In this document: piece by piece, positions 9,763-17,944 of the stretch
Layout: each line of letters opens with the position of its first letter
Position numbering within the stretch: the stretch's first letter is position 1
From: Streptomyces sp. MUM 178J
GTDB lineage: Bacteria; Actinomycetota; Actinomycetes; Streptomycetales; Streptomycetaceae
Assembly (NCBI RefSeq): GCF_022414575.1
Contig: NZ_JADWYQ010000009.1
Span: 62,001-126,000, forward strand
Reading direction: 5' to 3'
Length of the DNA: 64,000 nucleotides
Translations under genes and position numbers: made by a program
The notes under the pieces: generated by a model
What the model was told of the DNA's origin: nothing
The model's database searches: none
The model's input: only the letters and a program-made list of their open reading frames with translations

Positions 9763-10323
9763 GTGAACTTCCAGACTCAGATCCCCACCGCCGCCGTCCT
9801 CGGACCGGCACTCGTGGTCTTCGCCCTCGTCGCACTCTCCCGCCGACGACGCAGCATCCCCGGGTGGCACGGCGGCCCGTTGGCGCTCCGGGCCGTCACC
9901 GCGCTCTACGGGACGGCGGTCGCCTCACTCACGTTCTTCCCCCTGTGGATCTACGGAGGCATCTACCGCAACCAGGTGCCGTGGACCGGGCAGATCCAGC
10001 CGATCCCGCTGATCACGGCCGACATCTCCATGCTCCCCAACGTGATCATGTTCATTCCGCTCGGCTTCCTGCTGCCGCTGCTCTCCCGCCGCTACAACAC
10101 CTGCGGCCGCACGGTTGTGACCTGCGCCCTCATCAGCCTCGGCATCGAGCTCACCCAACTGCTCCAGTACATCGCCTTCACGACCGGCCGCGCCGTCGAC
10201 GTCAACGACCTGATCGCCAACACCGCCGGCGGCCTTGCCGGCTACGCCGTCCTGCGCGCCGCGCAGCGTGCGGACGCCACGGGCGCCGCACTGACCAGGC
10301 TCTCCTCGACGCCCGGCGTCTGA
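9763..10323 (+). CDS. VanZ-like membrane protein
   Basis: 186 residues with four or five transmembrane helices. VanZ-family hallmarks are present: MLPNVIMFIPLGFLLPLL, a central GIELTQLLQY (the conserved E..Q), and DVNDLIANTAGGLAGY near the C-terminus. GTG at 9763 follows AGGAG at a good distance. VanZ proteins were named from teicoplanin resistance, but most homologues have no proven role. The gene stands alone on the plus strand next to the IS607 left end; its promoter region (9620-9762) is short and shows no clear motif. Confidence 0.85.
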   Translation: MNFQTQIPTAAVLGPALVVFALVALSRRRRSIPGWHGGPLALRAVTALYGTAVASLTFFPLWIYGGIYRNQVPWTGQIQPIPLITADISMLPNVIMFIPLGFLLPLLSRRYNTCGRTVVTCALISLGIELTQLLQYIAFTTGRAVDVNDLIANTAGGLAGYAVLRAAQRADATGAALTRLSSTPGV

Positions 10324-10675
10324 GCCCGTCCGACGCCGGGCGCCCGGGGCAGTCCGAAACCACGCGTGTCCAGAGCGCTGGCCGGGGGAGCGGTTCAAGG
10401 GATCCCGGGGAGCGCGGCGTGCATGCCCTGCGGACCTGCACGCACCTGATGCCGAACAGCCAGGACCGCGCCCGAAGCGCCATCGACCGCGCCTTCCGCC
10501 AAGGGTCTGGGGGGACCGACGAAATCCGCTGACCTGTTGAAACGTGCCTCGTACCGGGTGGGGGCCCGCGTTGAGGCGAGGAGATTCCCTGACTCTCAGA
10601 GCTATTCAAACGAGGGACGGGATCATCGAGAGCGAGAACTACCCGAGCACGGGCGCACAGGGTGGCGTGCGCTGC
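10324..10675. other. Non-coding stretch, no supported gene
   Basis: 352 bases between the VanZ-like gene and the ABM gene. Short frames exist but lack ribosome sites, conserved motifs or normal codon bias. No strong hairpin was seen right after the VanZ-like gene. It may contain decayed sequence; nothing can be assigned. Confidence 0.5.
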
Positions 10676-10999
10676 TCACGCGGTGTGAGATCGGATGGCG
10701 CGCGCCAACTCGTAGACGCTGCTGTCCATGTCCGTACAGAGTGCCTGGCACAGCTGGAAGCGCTCGGCGAACTCCGGCTGCTGCTGCCACGCCTTCACCG
10801 AGTCGATGTCCTGCCAGGACGCCAAGGAGACGAAGTGGAGCGGATCTTTCAGGTCGCGGATTAGCCGCGCTGAGATGAATCCTGGATTGGCGTCCTTCGT
10901 CCACGTCAAGAACTCCGTCCAGCGGTCGACGAACGCCTCGGCGTTCCCTTCGGCGACCCGCCAATTCCCCGAAACCCACGTCTTGCTCTCCTGCGGCAC
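10676..10999 (-). CDS. Antibiotic-biosynthesis-monooxygenase (ABM) domain protein
   Basis: 107 residues from GTG at 10999, chosen because GAGG lies eight bases upstream; GTG at 11008 is the alternative. Single ABM fold: WRVAEGNAEAFVDRWTEFL, then FISARLIRDLKDPLHFVSLASWQDIDSVKAW, then a C-terminal helix. ABM proteins are small dimeric ferredoxin-like proteins, some acting as cofactor-free monooxygenases in polyketide pathways and others in haem breakdown. No pathway genes are adjacent, so the substrate is unknown. The SxASWxD segment is the family's most conserved part. Confidence 0.75.
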   Translation of the reverse strand: MPQESKTWVSGNWRVAEGNAEAFVDRWTEFLTWTKDANPGFISARLIRDLKDPLHFVSLASWQDIDSVKAWQQQPEFAERFQLCQALCTDMDSSVYELARAIRSHTA

Positions 11000-11571
11000 C
11001 GCACCCACCTCGTCCCTCGCCGTGATCGACCTCGAACATACGACGCGAGGCGTCCCGGAGCGCCGTTGCCGCCCCGGGACGCCCTCTTATGGCGGGCACG
11101 TGGTGCCTGGTTCGGCAGCGAGAGGAGGCTGATGGGCATCGGGAAGCCGGTCGCCGCCCCGTCACCCATTTCCGTCACCACGGGAGGCTCTGGTGTCCTG
11201 AGTCGTTAATTCGTGTGCAGTACGCGGCGAGGGTGTCGAGGATGTCGTCGGCGGTCTTCGTCCAGACGAACGGCTGGGGGACCAAGCCGCTGGGCGGGGC
11301 GCGCTGCTACTGATCTTGCAGTCACGCCATTGGGCTTGGCGTATGTGAACGGAGGCGGGCAGCTGCAGGCAGCCACCCGCCTCCTCACTCCTCCGGCGGC
11401 TATCGACCCTGAGCGCAAGCGCGCGTCCAGTCGATCAACTTCTGCAGCACCTCGATCATGACCCTTTGCTTTCGTACCGGCATGAAGGGCCAACAAACCC
11501 ACGCTGGCGCCGACAGCAAGAGGACGTTGGTCGCCACGGCGACAGGTTGCGAGCGGTCTATTACGGGTGAT
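11000..11571. other. Degenerate intergenic region with transposase scrap
   Basis: About 570 bases with no complete gene. It holds a 10-bp inverted repeat (11049-11058 with 11074-11083), the remains of an IS630-type transposase (11175-11286), and a 9-bp hairpin stem (11352-11360 with 11377-11385) that could end leftward transcription from the kinase gene. The rest shows no coding signal. It is consistent with an old insertion and decay site at the left border of the glycosyltransferase island. Confidence 0.55.
11175..11286 (-). pseudogene. C-terminal fragment of an IS630-family transposase
   Basis: Leftward translation gives a segment containing PFVWTKTADDILDTLAAYC, followed by TRINDSGH and a stop at 11175. 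The WTKTADDILD...AYC tail is characteristic of streptomycete IS630-family transposases. Nothing of the DDE catalytic core is found upstream, so only about 37 codons remain. Confidence 0.7.
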
Positions 11572-12108
11572 TCAGTCCTGACCGGCCGCCGAGAGCGTCG
11601 TCACGAGCGCGCTCAGGTCTCCGGTGTAGACGATCACTTCTTCGTCGTCAGCCGGAGGGTCGAAGCGGTCGAAGAAGTCGTCGAGGGCTTCGGGCGTGAC
11701 GGTGAGGGCGTTGGCGTCCTCGCGCAGGTTGCGTTCGGTGAGACGTCGCAACAGTTCGTCTCGGTCGGCGGGGAGGTAGATCACGAGGGGGTGGCCGCCT
11801 GCTTCGCGGGCGGCCTGCCTCCAGGCGTCACGCTCGCTGCGGTGCCACAGCCCGTGGTCGAGGACGACGTCGTGACCAGCCTCGATCTCCTTGATGAAGC
11901 GCTCCCGTGTCGCCTCGACGACAGGGCGTTCGCGCTCGAAGTAGGTGTGCTCGGGATAGTCCACGCCGTATCGGCCGTGGAGGCGGTGCACCTCCTCGTC
12001 CACAGACAGCCGAACGTAACCGTGGTCGACCAGAGCCTGGGCGACGGTGGTTTTCCCGGAGCCGGTGATGCCGGCAAGCAGCACAGCCAGCGGTGCGGCG
12101 GTGTTCAC
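11572..12108 (-). CDS. P-loop kinase (AAA_33 type)
   Basis: 178 residues. GTG at 12108 is preceded by GAAGGGA; a longer open frame upstream overlaps the next gene and is not used. The P-loop is GITGSGKTT near residue 12. The following segment SVDEEVHRLHGRYG, then FIKEIEAGHDVVLDHGLWHRSERD, fits the zeta-toxin/AAA_33/nucleotide-kinase superfamily, with an R-rich LRRLTERN lid. It would phosphorylate a small molecule or nucleotide; the substrate is unknown. It is the last gene of the leftward glycosyltransferase run, 53 bases after the GT2-like gene, so it may phosphorylate a sugar or the glycosylated product. Confidence 0.75.
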   Translation of the reverse strand: MNTAAPLAVLLAGITGSGKTTVAQALVDHGYVRLSVDEEVHRLHGRYGVDYPEHTYFERERPVVEATRERFIKEIEAGHDVVLDHGLWHRSERDAWRQAAREAGGHPLVIYLPADRDELLRRLTERNLREDANALTVTPEALDDFFDRFDPPADDEEVIVYTGDLSALVTTLSAAGQD

Positions 12109-12161
12109 TTCGGTCCCTTCCTGCCGGTGCCCAGGTGCCCATTCTGTCCGATCTGGCGGGG

Positions 12162-13028
12162 CTATCGGTGGCTGGTTGTGGCATGGGGGTGCCAGCAGGT
12201 GGCGATGGTGCGGGCTTCGGCCGTCCAGCCGGTCGGCAGTTGGTCGAGGGTGACGCGGCGGAAGGCCAGGCGGGGGTCGGCGACGTCGATGCGTCCGTGG
12301 TGGCGGTCGATGTGATCGAGCAGGCGGCTGGCCTCCTCCCGCACGGCCGGGGTGTGCTCGGCCCAGTCGCCGGCGGTGAACTTTTCCACCCGCCGCTGGA
12401 GGTCGTCCAGGACGCCCATGCGCCACTTGAAGTGGTGGACGCAGGCCAGCGCGTCCGGGTCCGGCTTGTGGCCGGAGGCTCGGTGGTTGCCGGATGCCAC
12501 CGGCACTCCGGATCGGGCGAGGACGATCTTGCGGGGGTCCCCATGCAGGAGGCGGTGGGTGAGGTGGCCGCCGAGAGGGAAGGCGCGGTCCAGGCCGGTC
12601 TCGGGCCGCCAGTGGGCCAGGCGGCCGTCCGCGGCGGCGCGGTCGAGCATCAACCCGCCCACCACCTGCCGACCGGCCGACTCGGCGGCGGCGGTCACCT
12701 CGGCGAGCGGGGCGGGGTAGGTGTGGAACTCGTCGGAGTCGGCGAGAAGGTGCCAGCCGGGCCCTGCCTGCTCGCGCAGGGCATCACGGAGCTCGGTGTT
12801 CGTGTGCTCGTGCCACGAGCCGGTGCTGATCTTCGTGGGGACGATCCCGAGATCGCGGCTGGTGGTCACGAGCTGGTGCTGCCAGGCGTGGGGGACGTGG
12901 TCGGGAAAGTGGAAGGCGAGCCGGAAGTCCTCGATGCCCAGTGCGCGGTAGTGGGCGGTCCACGCGGTCAGCAGGGCCGGTTCTACGGGGCCGATGATGG
13001 CGATCAGGGCAGTAGGTGCACTCAGCAC
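12162..13028 (-). CDS. GT2-like glycosyltransferase
   Basis: 288 residues from GTG at 13028 with GAAGGAG five bases upstream. The N-terminal strand TALIAIIGPVEPALL is followed by an alpha/beta domain and the acidic metal-binding motif LLADSDEFHTYP (DxDEF), typical of Glyco_tranf_2-type GT-A enzymes. The C-terminal part is rich in His and Arg (HRASGHKPDPDALACVHHFKWRMG), a common acceptor-side region in this family. Predicted cytoplasmic, no membrane helix. It overlaps the stop of the upstream GT4-like gene by seven bases, so it is translationally coupled. Donor and acceptor are unknown. Confidence 0.75.
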   Translation of the reverse strand: MLSAPTALIAIIGPVEPALLTAWTAHYRALGIEDFRLAFHFPDHVPHAWQHQLVTTSRDLGIVPTKISTGSWHEHTNTELRDALREQAGPGWHLLADSDEFHTYPAPLAEVTAAAESAGRQVVGGLMLDRAAADGRLAHWRPETGLDRAFPLGGHLTHRLLHGDPRKIVLARSGVPVASGNHRASGHKPDPDALACVHHFKWRMGVLDDLQRRVEKFTAGDWAEHTPAVREEASRLLDHIDRHHGRIDVADPRLAFRRVTLDQLPTGWTAEARTIATCWHPHATTSHR

Positions 13029-14257
13029 GGGGACTCCTTCGTGCGCAGGGGAGCGAAGGCGTGGGTGAGGAAATCGGCTTGCTCGGCGGCGGTCCACATC
13101 CCCAGCAGATGGGGCGTCTCGGGGCCGGGCCGTGGGAGTGGCTGGCGGACGAGGGCGTGCAGTGCGTCGGCGAGGCCGTCGGGGTCACCGGCGGGGAAGG
13201 ACAGGGCCCAGGGCTGGCCGCGAAGGCGGGCGGTGAGGGCAGCGTCGTGATCGGAGACGATCAGGGGGACGCCGAGCCGGGCGGCGTCCATCACGACCCC
13301 GGATTCCTTGCCGACACCGGGCTGCCGGGCAACCAGGGCAGCGTCGGCGGTGCCGTAGGCCAGTCGCAGCACGGATTCGGCGACGGGGCTGGGCACGGTA
13401 TGTAGACGCAGATTCGGCAGGGCTCGCCACCGGTCCAGCACGGCCTCGTCAAGCGGGGCACCTACGACTATGACGTGCAGCGGCTCCTTCAAGCGGGCCA
13501 ACGCGGCCTCGACGGTGGCGATGTCCTTGTACGGCCACCAGCCGCCCACCAGGCACACCACTGCTTCGACTGCGGGGATGCCGAAGGCCGCCCGGCCGCC
13601 TTCGCGTTCGGCGTGGGTGAGACGGTGGCCGTCGTCGACCGCGAAGGCACGTACCACCGCAGGCAGGCGAGGGAAGGCCGCGGCGAACTCATCGGCGACA
13701 GCCGGTGTCGGGTAGACCGCGAGGACGCGGCGCTCGCCTCGGCGGGCCAGCCGGCCGAGCAGCCGCACCACGGCGTCTTCTGTGGTGACCTGTTCGTGGA
13801 TGAGCCGCAGGTGCGGCTGGCCGCCGAGGCGGGCAGCAGCCCCGTGTAGGGCCTCGCTCGCGGTCAGGATCACCACCGCCTCGACTCCGGGCTCCAGGCG
13901 GCGGGCGGTGCGCAGCGCGGACGCCTCCGCAAGGCACCGGGCGACCAGAGTGACCTGGTGCGGCAGCCGTCGCAGGACGCGGGGCCAGCGGCGTGAGCGG
14001 AAGGCCCGCTGCCCGGCCGTGGAGACTCCGGCCGCGAGGCGGGAGGCGGCCAGCAGTACGGCCCCCGGCCACCCAGGCGGTGCGGTTACCAGCCGGGCAC
14101 CAGCCTTGCGCAGTGCCGTAGCCGTGTCGCGGGCGACCCCATGCGGGGTGATGACCAGACTGCCGGGCCGGGCCTGGGTGAGCGCTACCAGGGTGCGCTG
14201 GTGGTGCCCGCCCAAGCGGTCGGCATACGGCTCTATGAGCACGAGAGGGCCGGTCAT
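13022..14257 (-). CDS. GT4/GT1-like (GT-B) glycosyltransferase
   Basis: 411 residues. Two Rossmann-like halves: the N-terminal half begins GPLVLIEPYADRLGGHHQRTL; the C-terminal donor-binding half has VVCLVGGWWPYKDIATVEAAL and GVGKESGVVMDAARLGVPLI, the E-containing motif of GT-B retaining enzymes. No signal peptide. ATG at 14257 overlaps the preceding stop (ATGA). It is part of a four-gene run of sugar-transfer proteins with overlaps throughout, which suggests an obligatory series of steps. The sugar donor cannot be told. Confidence 0.8.
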   Translation of the reverse strand: MTGPLVLIEPYADRLGGHHQRTLVALTQARPGSLVITPHGVARDTATALRKAGARLVTAPPGWPGAVLLAASRLAAGVSTAGQRAFRSRRWPRVLRRLPHQVTLVARCLAEASALRTARRLEPGVEAVVILTASEALHGAAARLGGQPHLRLIHEQVTTEDAVVRLLGRLARRGERRVLAVYPTPAVADEFAAAFPRLPAVVRAFAVDDGHRLTHAEREGGRAAFGIPAVEAVVCLVGGWWPYKDIATVEAALARLKEPLHVIVVGAPLDEAVLDRWRALPNLRLHTVPSPVAESVLRLAYGTADAALVARQPGVGKESGVVMDAARLGVPLIVSDHDAALTARLRGQPWALSFPAGDPDGLADALHALVRQPLPRPGPETPHLLGMWTAAEQADFLTHAFAPLRTKESPC

Positions 14258-14958
14258 CCGGACACCGCCTGATCCCCGTGGGTGGCGGTGAACCGGGCCC
14301 GCAGCCAGGACGGGTCGTTGAGATGGTTAAACCGCTTCGCATCGCGGGCGGACTCGCGGGCGAAGGCGACGCCCTCCCGAGCTCCGGCGGCGGCATACGA
14401 GGCGAACTCCCCGTCTCGGCTGGCCGTCCATGCCTCCACCCGCTGGCGGGCATCGTTGTTGGCCATCCCGTACTCGCTGCCGCGGGCGAGCATCGCGCAC
14501 TCGCGGAAACCCGCCTTCCAGGCATGGAAGGGGCTCTGGTTGAACCGTGTGATCCCGGCGGTCTGGTCGGCGAATTCGATGCGTCCGGGCAGGGCCGCGA
14601 GCACGTCCACAGCCTCGCCCATCTCGCGCAGAGCACTGCGGCGGATCAGCTTCAGCCCGCCGTAGCCGTAGGACAGGCCGTTGACCGGGTTGATCGCCCG
14701 CCACACCCGCATGGACACCATCTCGTTCAGCGGTTCGACGGCCCTCGGGTTGAAGCCGGTGTCGATGGCGAAATCGCCGTCGGCGAGGAAGAACTGCTCG
14801 CGGTCGACGACCTCGGCGCACAGCCGGTAGGCCCGGCGCATCCCGTGCACCCCGTGCAGGCGCTTGACCGTGCCGCCGAGCGTCCGCTGGAGCCGGGAGT
14901 ACAGGGAGTTGGCCATCGGCTCGTCGTAGGAGAGGAAGACGGCGTCGAAGCAGGTCAC
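14254..14958 (-). CDS. Glycosyltransferase-like protein with DxD motif, family uncertain
   Basis: 234 residues from GTG at 14958, with GGAGG eight bases upstream and a GTGA overlap with the preceding gene. It starts FDAVFLSYDEPMANSLYSRL and carries an acidic metal-site candidate FFLADGDFAIDTGF near residue 70, followed by INPVNGLSYGYGGLKLI and ADQTAGITRFNQSPFHAWK. The YDEP start, DGD motif and GYGG/K segment resemble small GT-A glycosyltransferases that act on proteins or lipids, but I do not recognise the exact family. No membrane segment. Its position between two GT-B genes supports a sugar-transfer role. Confidence 0.6.
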   Translation of the reverse strand: MTCFDAVFLSYDEPMANSLYSRLQRTLGGTVKRLHGVHGMRRAYRLCAEVVDREQFFLADGDFAIDTGFNPRAVEPLNEMVSMRVWRAINPVNGLSYGYGGLKLIRRSALREMGEAVDVLAALPGRIEFADQTAGITRFNQSPFHAWKAGFRECAMLARGSEYGMANNDARQRVEAWTASRDGEFASYAAAGAREGVAFARESARDAKRFNHLNDPSWLRARFTATHGDQAVSG

Positions 14959-16115
14959 GAGATCGCCTCCAGGTAGCGGGCGGCAACCAGGGCGGGGGTG
15001 AAGTCGGCGGTGGAGGCGTGCGCCCGCTTGGCGTGGACGGCGTGAAACTCGTTTTCCGTGGCCAGGCGTTTGGCCAGGGCGACGGCTTCGGCCGGGGTGG
15101 TGAAGCACAGCTCGGGGTCGATGTGCTCGGTGAGCCAGCCCAGCCTCGGTGAGATGACCGGCAGACCCATCCCCTGGCAGTCGATGACGCTCATGGACCA
15201 GGGGCAGCCCGGCCGGAACGGGGCGATGCCGAAGCGGGCACCGGCCAGCAGGTTCTTGTAGCGGACGCGGTCTCCACGGTCGGAGACGACCTGCACGTGC
15301 GGCAGCACGGCGAGCTTCTCGCGCATCTTCTCGGGGCTGTCGTCCAGGCCCTTCCGCTCGGCCCGGCGCTGCCCGAACAGATCCATGACCCGCAGCCGCA
15401 CGGCGCCGGAGTCGCTGAGCCCGCGGGCCAGGTCCACGAACTGCTCGGTGCCGTAGTGCGCGTACAGCCGGTGGTTGTAGACACCGATCGCGCCGCCCGT
15501 ACCGGAGACGTGCCGGACCGTGGCGGGGTCGCGGACCAGGCGCTCGTCACGCGGCGCGGGCACCACCCGCAGCCGGTCGCCCAGGTTCACCGTCATCCGG
15601 GCAGCGGCGGCCGACACCCAGGAGGCGGCCGTGGAGGAGTGCACCATCACCCGGTCGCACGCGGCCAGCCCGGCGGTGAACGCCAGCAGCACCGGCCGCC
15701 CGAGTCCTGCGTCGTTCAAGGACGGGTCGAGCAGGAGCTGGCCACCGTCGGCGAAGGAGAACGGCAGGTAGTGGCAGTACCCAACCAGCAGCGCCTTCGA
15801 TCCGGCCTCCAATAGGGCGGTGCGGACAGCCGGAGCCTCCTCGATCTGGTTGGCCACGACCGCGTTCGGCCGCTCGGCCTGGATCAGCGCCACCAGCTCA
15901 TCGATGTCCGCGGAGAACCGGGCCCGGTACTTCGTCCCCGGCACCTTCGTCTGGTGGAAGCCGCAGCGGGCATCCCCGGCCGGAGCCGGAGCCGCGACAG
16001 TCACCTCTGCCCCGGCGTCCGCCAGAGCCGGGACGAGCAGATCCGCGAAGATCCACCCGGAGTCGGCGGACAGCCGGTCGGGGTTGGAGATGTTCAGCAG
16101 GTACAGCACGCGCAT
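14955..16115 (-). CDS. GT4-like (GT-B) glycosyltransferase, first gene of the operon
   Basis: 386 residues. It begins MRVLYLLNISNPDRLSADSG with an N-terminal acceptor domain; the C-terminal domain contains RYKNLLAGARFGIAPFRPGC then SVIDCQGMGLPVISPRLGWL, matching the donor-binding region of GT4 enzymes. The usual EAxA glutamate is replaced by D in SVIDCQGMG. ATG at 16115 faces the XRE regulator gene across a 126-base divergent intergenic region. It is the promoter-proximal gene of the five-gene leftward run, so the operon promoter should lie in that gap. Confidence 0.75.
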   Translation of the reverse strand: MRVLYLLNISNPDRLSADSGWIFADLLVPALADAGAEVTVAAPAPAGDARCGFHQTKVPGTKYRARFSADIDELVALIQAERPNAVVANQIEEAPAVRTALLEAGSKALLVGYCHYLPFSFADGGQLLLDPSLNDAGLGRPVLLAFTAGLAACDRVMVHSSTAASWVSAAAARMTVNLGDRLRVVPAPRDERLVRDPATVRHVSGTGGAIGVYNHRLYAHYGTEQFVDLARGLSDSGAVRLRVMDLFGQRRAERKGLDDSPEKMREKLAVLPHVQVVSDRGDRVRYKNLLAGARFGIAPFRPGCPWSMSVIDCQGMGLPVISPRLGWLTEHIDPELCFTTPAEAVALAKRLATENEFHAVHAKRAHASTADFTPALVAARYLEAIS

Positions 16116-16200
16116 GGAGCGTCGCCTCCCTCATCTGCCCGGACGGGTCGATCCGGGCCGGTGAGGAAAGGAAATCGGCGACGTCAGCCGTGACGGGATG

Positions 16201-16226
16201 ATGAACTGGGATCACTCACGGTTCAT
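16201..16226. promoter_or_regulatory. Candidate operator between the GT operon and the XRE gene
   Basis: A 6-bp inverted repeat, ATGAAC (16201-16206) and GTTCAT (16221-16226), with a 14-base spacer, lies in the divergent intergenic region. Arm size and position fit a dimeric XRE-type repressor site acting on both directions. It is unproven, and only one copy is seen. Confidence 0.35.
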
Positions 16227-16241
16227 TCATGGTCACCAACG

Positions 16242-17246
16242 ATGACGCGGGGCGGGGCTTCGATGGGCGCGCAGGACGAGGAGATCACCGTCGAGCAGGC
16301 GGCCGAGGACTTTGCGGCCGAGGTAGCGCGGTGGCGGGAGGTACGCGGCATGTCCAAGCGCGCGTTGGCGCGGGCCATGGGCTTCGACCCCTCCTACGTC
16401 AGCCACATGGAATCCGGCCGCCACAAGCCCAGCGAGGAGTTCGCCCGGCTCGCCGACGATGCCCTGAACGCAGGGAAGGCGATCTGGCGGCGCTGGTGCG
16501 ACTACGAGCAGGCCAAAGCAAGGGAGAGCCGAGCCCGGCGCCCGCCTGCGGCCCCGCCAGCCCCGCGTAGGCCCGAGCAGCCATACGCCACCGGCTCCGC
16601 CCTCGTCGTCGAGCACGACGCCGCCCGCCTCCAGTACGACGGCCGCTCGTACCGGCTCACGATGCGACGGCTGTTGCGGAACACCGGCGATCAGCCCGTG
16701 ACCCGGTACCTGATCCGCATCTCCGTCGACCGCTACCCGGGCGACCCCGAGCGGTCCAACGCCCACTACCGGGCTCACCCGCTGACCTGGGATGAACTCG
16801 ACCTCACCGCCACCTGCCGGGGCGAGGCGATGCGCTGGCAGGCCAAACACGACCGCGACGCCTTCAAGGAAGTCTGGCTGCTCTTCGACAACGAACACGG
16901 CCGCTTCCCGCTCTACCCAGGCGAGTCCGTGTGGATCGAGTACGCCTACACCGTCGGCGACGACAAGTGGGGCAACTGGTTCCAGCGGGCTGTCCGTCTG
17001 CCCACCGAGCAGTTGGAAGTCCAGCTCGCGTTCCCCGCCGCCCTCGACCCGTTGGTCTGGGGCACCGAGACCTCCATGACCGCCGAAGCCTCTCCGCTGC
17101 GGACCCCACCCGTCCGCAGCGACGACGGCAAGCTACGGCAATTCACGTGGATCACGACCACACCCGCCCTGCACGCTCGGTACCGTCTGGAATGGCGGTT
17201 TCGAGCGCGGCCCGAACGCAACACGGATCAAGAGGAGTTCAGGTGA
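16242..17246 (+). CDS. XRE-type helix-turn-helix regulator with a conserved C-terminal domain
   Basis: 334 residues (ATG 16242; ATG 16263 is an alternative, neither has a strong ribosome site). Residues about 20-75 form the XRE helix-turn-helix (MSKRALARAMGFDPSYVSHM, then ESGRHKPSEEFARLADD). Residues 110-330 are a separate beta-rich domain with many Trp/Tyr/Arg residues and no cysteine cluster, of the kind found on actinomycete XRE proteins; its ligand is unknown. The gene overlaps def by four bases (GTGA) and is divergent from the glycosyltransferase operon, so it likely regulates both. Confidence 0.8.
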   Translation: MTRGGASMGAQDEEITVEQAAEDFAAEVARWREVRGMSKRALARAMGFDPSYVSHMESGRHKPSEEFARLADDALNAGKAIWRRWCDYEQAKARESRARRPPAAPPAPRRPEQPYATGSALVVEHDAARLQYDGRSYRLTMRRLLRNTGDQPVTRYLIRISVDRYPGDPERSNAHYRAHPLTWDELDLTATCRGEAMRWQAKHDRDAFKEVWLLFDNEHGRFPLYPGESVWIEYAYTVGDDKWGNWFQRAVRLPTEQLEVQLAFPAALDPLVWGTETSMTAEASPLRTPPVRSDDGKLRQFTWITTTPALHARYRLEWRFRARPERNTDQEEFR

Positions 17247-17812
17247 TTGACGTGAGGCCCAGCCAGCAGATGCGAGACCTCGGCGTTGTCCAGCACGGCG
17301 CCGGCATCCTCGCCGAACCGGCCCGCGCTTTCGACCTGCCCGCCGAGCGCGACGAGGCCGAACGCATCACGGACGAACTGTTCGCCGCCATGGAGCGGAT
17401 CGGCCAGGTCCACCCCTTCGCCAAGGGCATGGGCATCGCGGCCCCGCAGATCGGCATCGCACGCGCCGCCGCGGTCGTCCAGCCGCCCGGCAACGCCCCC
17501 GCCATCATCCTGCTCAACCCCCGGATCACCACCAGCTCCGACGAGACGGACGAGCAGTACGAGGGCTGCCTGAGCTTCTTCGACGTACGCGGTCTCGTCC
17601 CCCGCCCGCTGAAGATCACGATGGAGGCCACGGCCCTGACCGGCGAGACCGTGACCACGGTGTACGAACGCGGTCTCGCCCGCCTCATCCACCACGAGAT
17701 CGACCACCTCGACGGGCTGCTGTACACCGCACGCATGAGGACCGGCGTTGTCCCGATCCCCGTGGAGGAGTACCGGCAGACCGGCCATGCCTGGGTATAT
17801 GACGGTGCCTGA
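17243..17812 (+). CDS. def: Peptide deformylase, accessory copy
   Basis: Metalloenzyme that removes the N-formyl group from nascent peptides. 189 residues from GTG at 17243, with GAGGAG upstream and overlap with the XRE stop. All three family motifs are intact: GMGIAAPQ (62-69), EGCLS (metal ligand C109), and HHEIDH (ligands H151 and H155, catalytic E152). Streptomycetes normally have other deformylase genes in housekeeping contexts; this one, paired with an XRE regulator and next to glycosyltransferases, looks like a dedicated or resistance copy. That role is inference. Confidence 0.92.
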   Translation: MIDVRPSQQMRDLGVVQHGAGILAEPARAFDLPAERDEAERITDELFAAMERIGQVHPFAKGMGIAAPQIGIARAAAVVQPPGNAPAIILLNPRITTSSDETDEQYEGCLSFFDVRGLVPRPLKITMEATALTGETVTTVYERGLARLIHHEIDHLDGLLYTARMRTGVVPIPVEEYRQTGHAWVYDGA

Positions 17813-17904
17813 TCCAGAGGCCGCTCTGTGTACGCGCGCTGGCCCCGTCGCGTCCCCCTCGGCAGGCTGTACTTGCCTCACCCCGCGGGAGACCGGCCGA
17901 ACCA

Positions 17905-17944
17905 GCGGAGGCCGCTCCCCCGGATGTGGGGTAGCGGCCTCCGC
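17905..17944 (+). terminator. def terminator hairpin
   Basis: A perfect 12-bp outer stem (17905-17916 with 17933-17944), extended by CCCC/GGGG with one bulged base. It lies 92 bases after the def stop and before the convergent glnA gene. Confidence 0.75.

Noticed and set aside
10388..10410. T-loop-like GGTTCAAGGGATCCC considered as a tRNA end
   Set aside because: No acceptor, D or anticodon arm can be folded around it.
12109..12426. Upstream extension of the kinase frame to 12426
   Set aside because: It overlaps the GT2-like gene by about 265 bases and is arginine/proline-rich; GTG 12108 has a good ribosome site.
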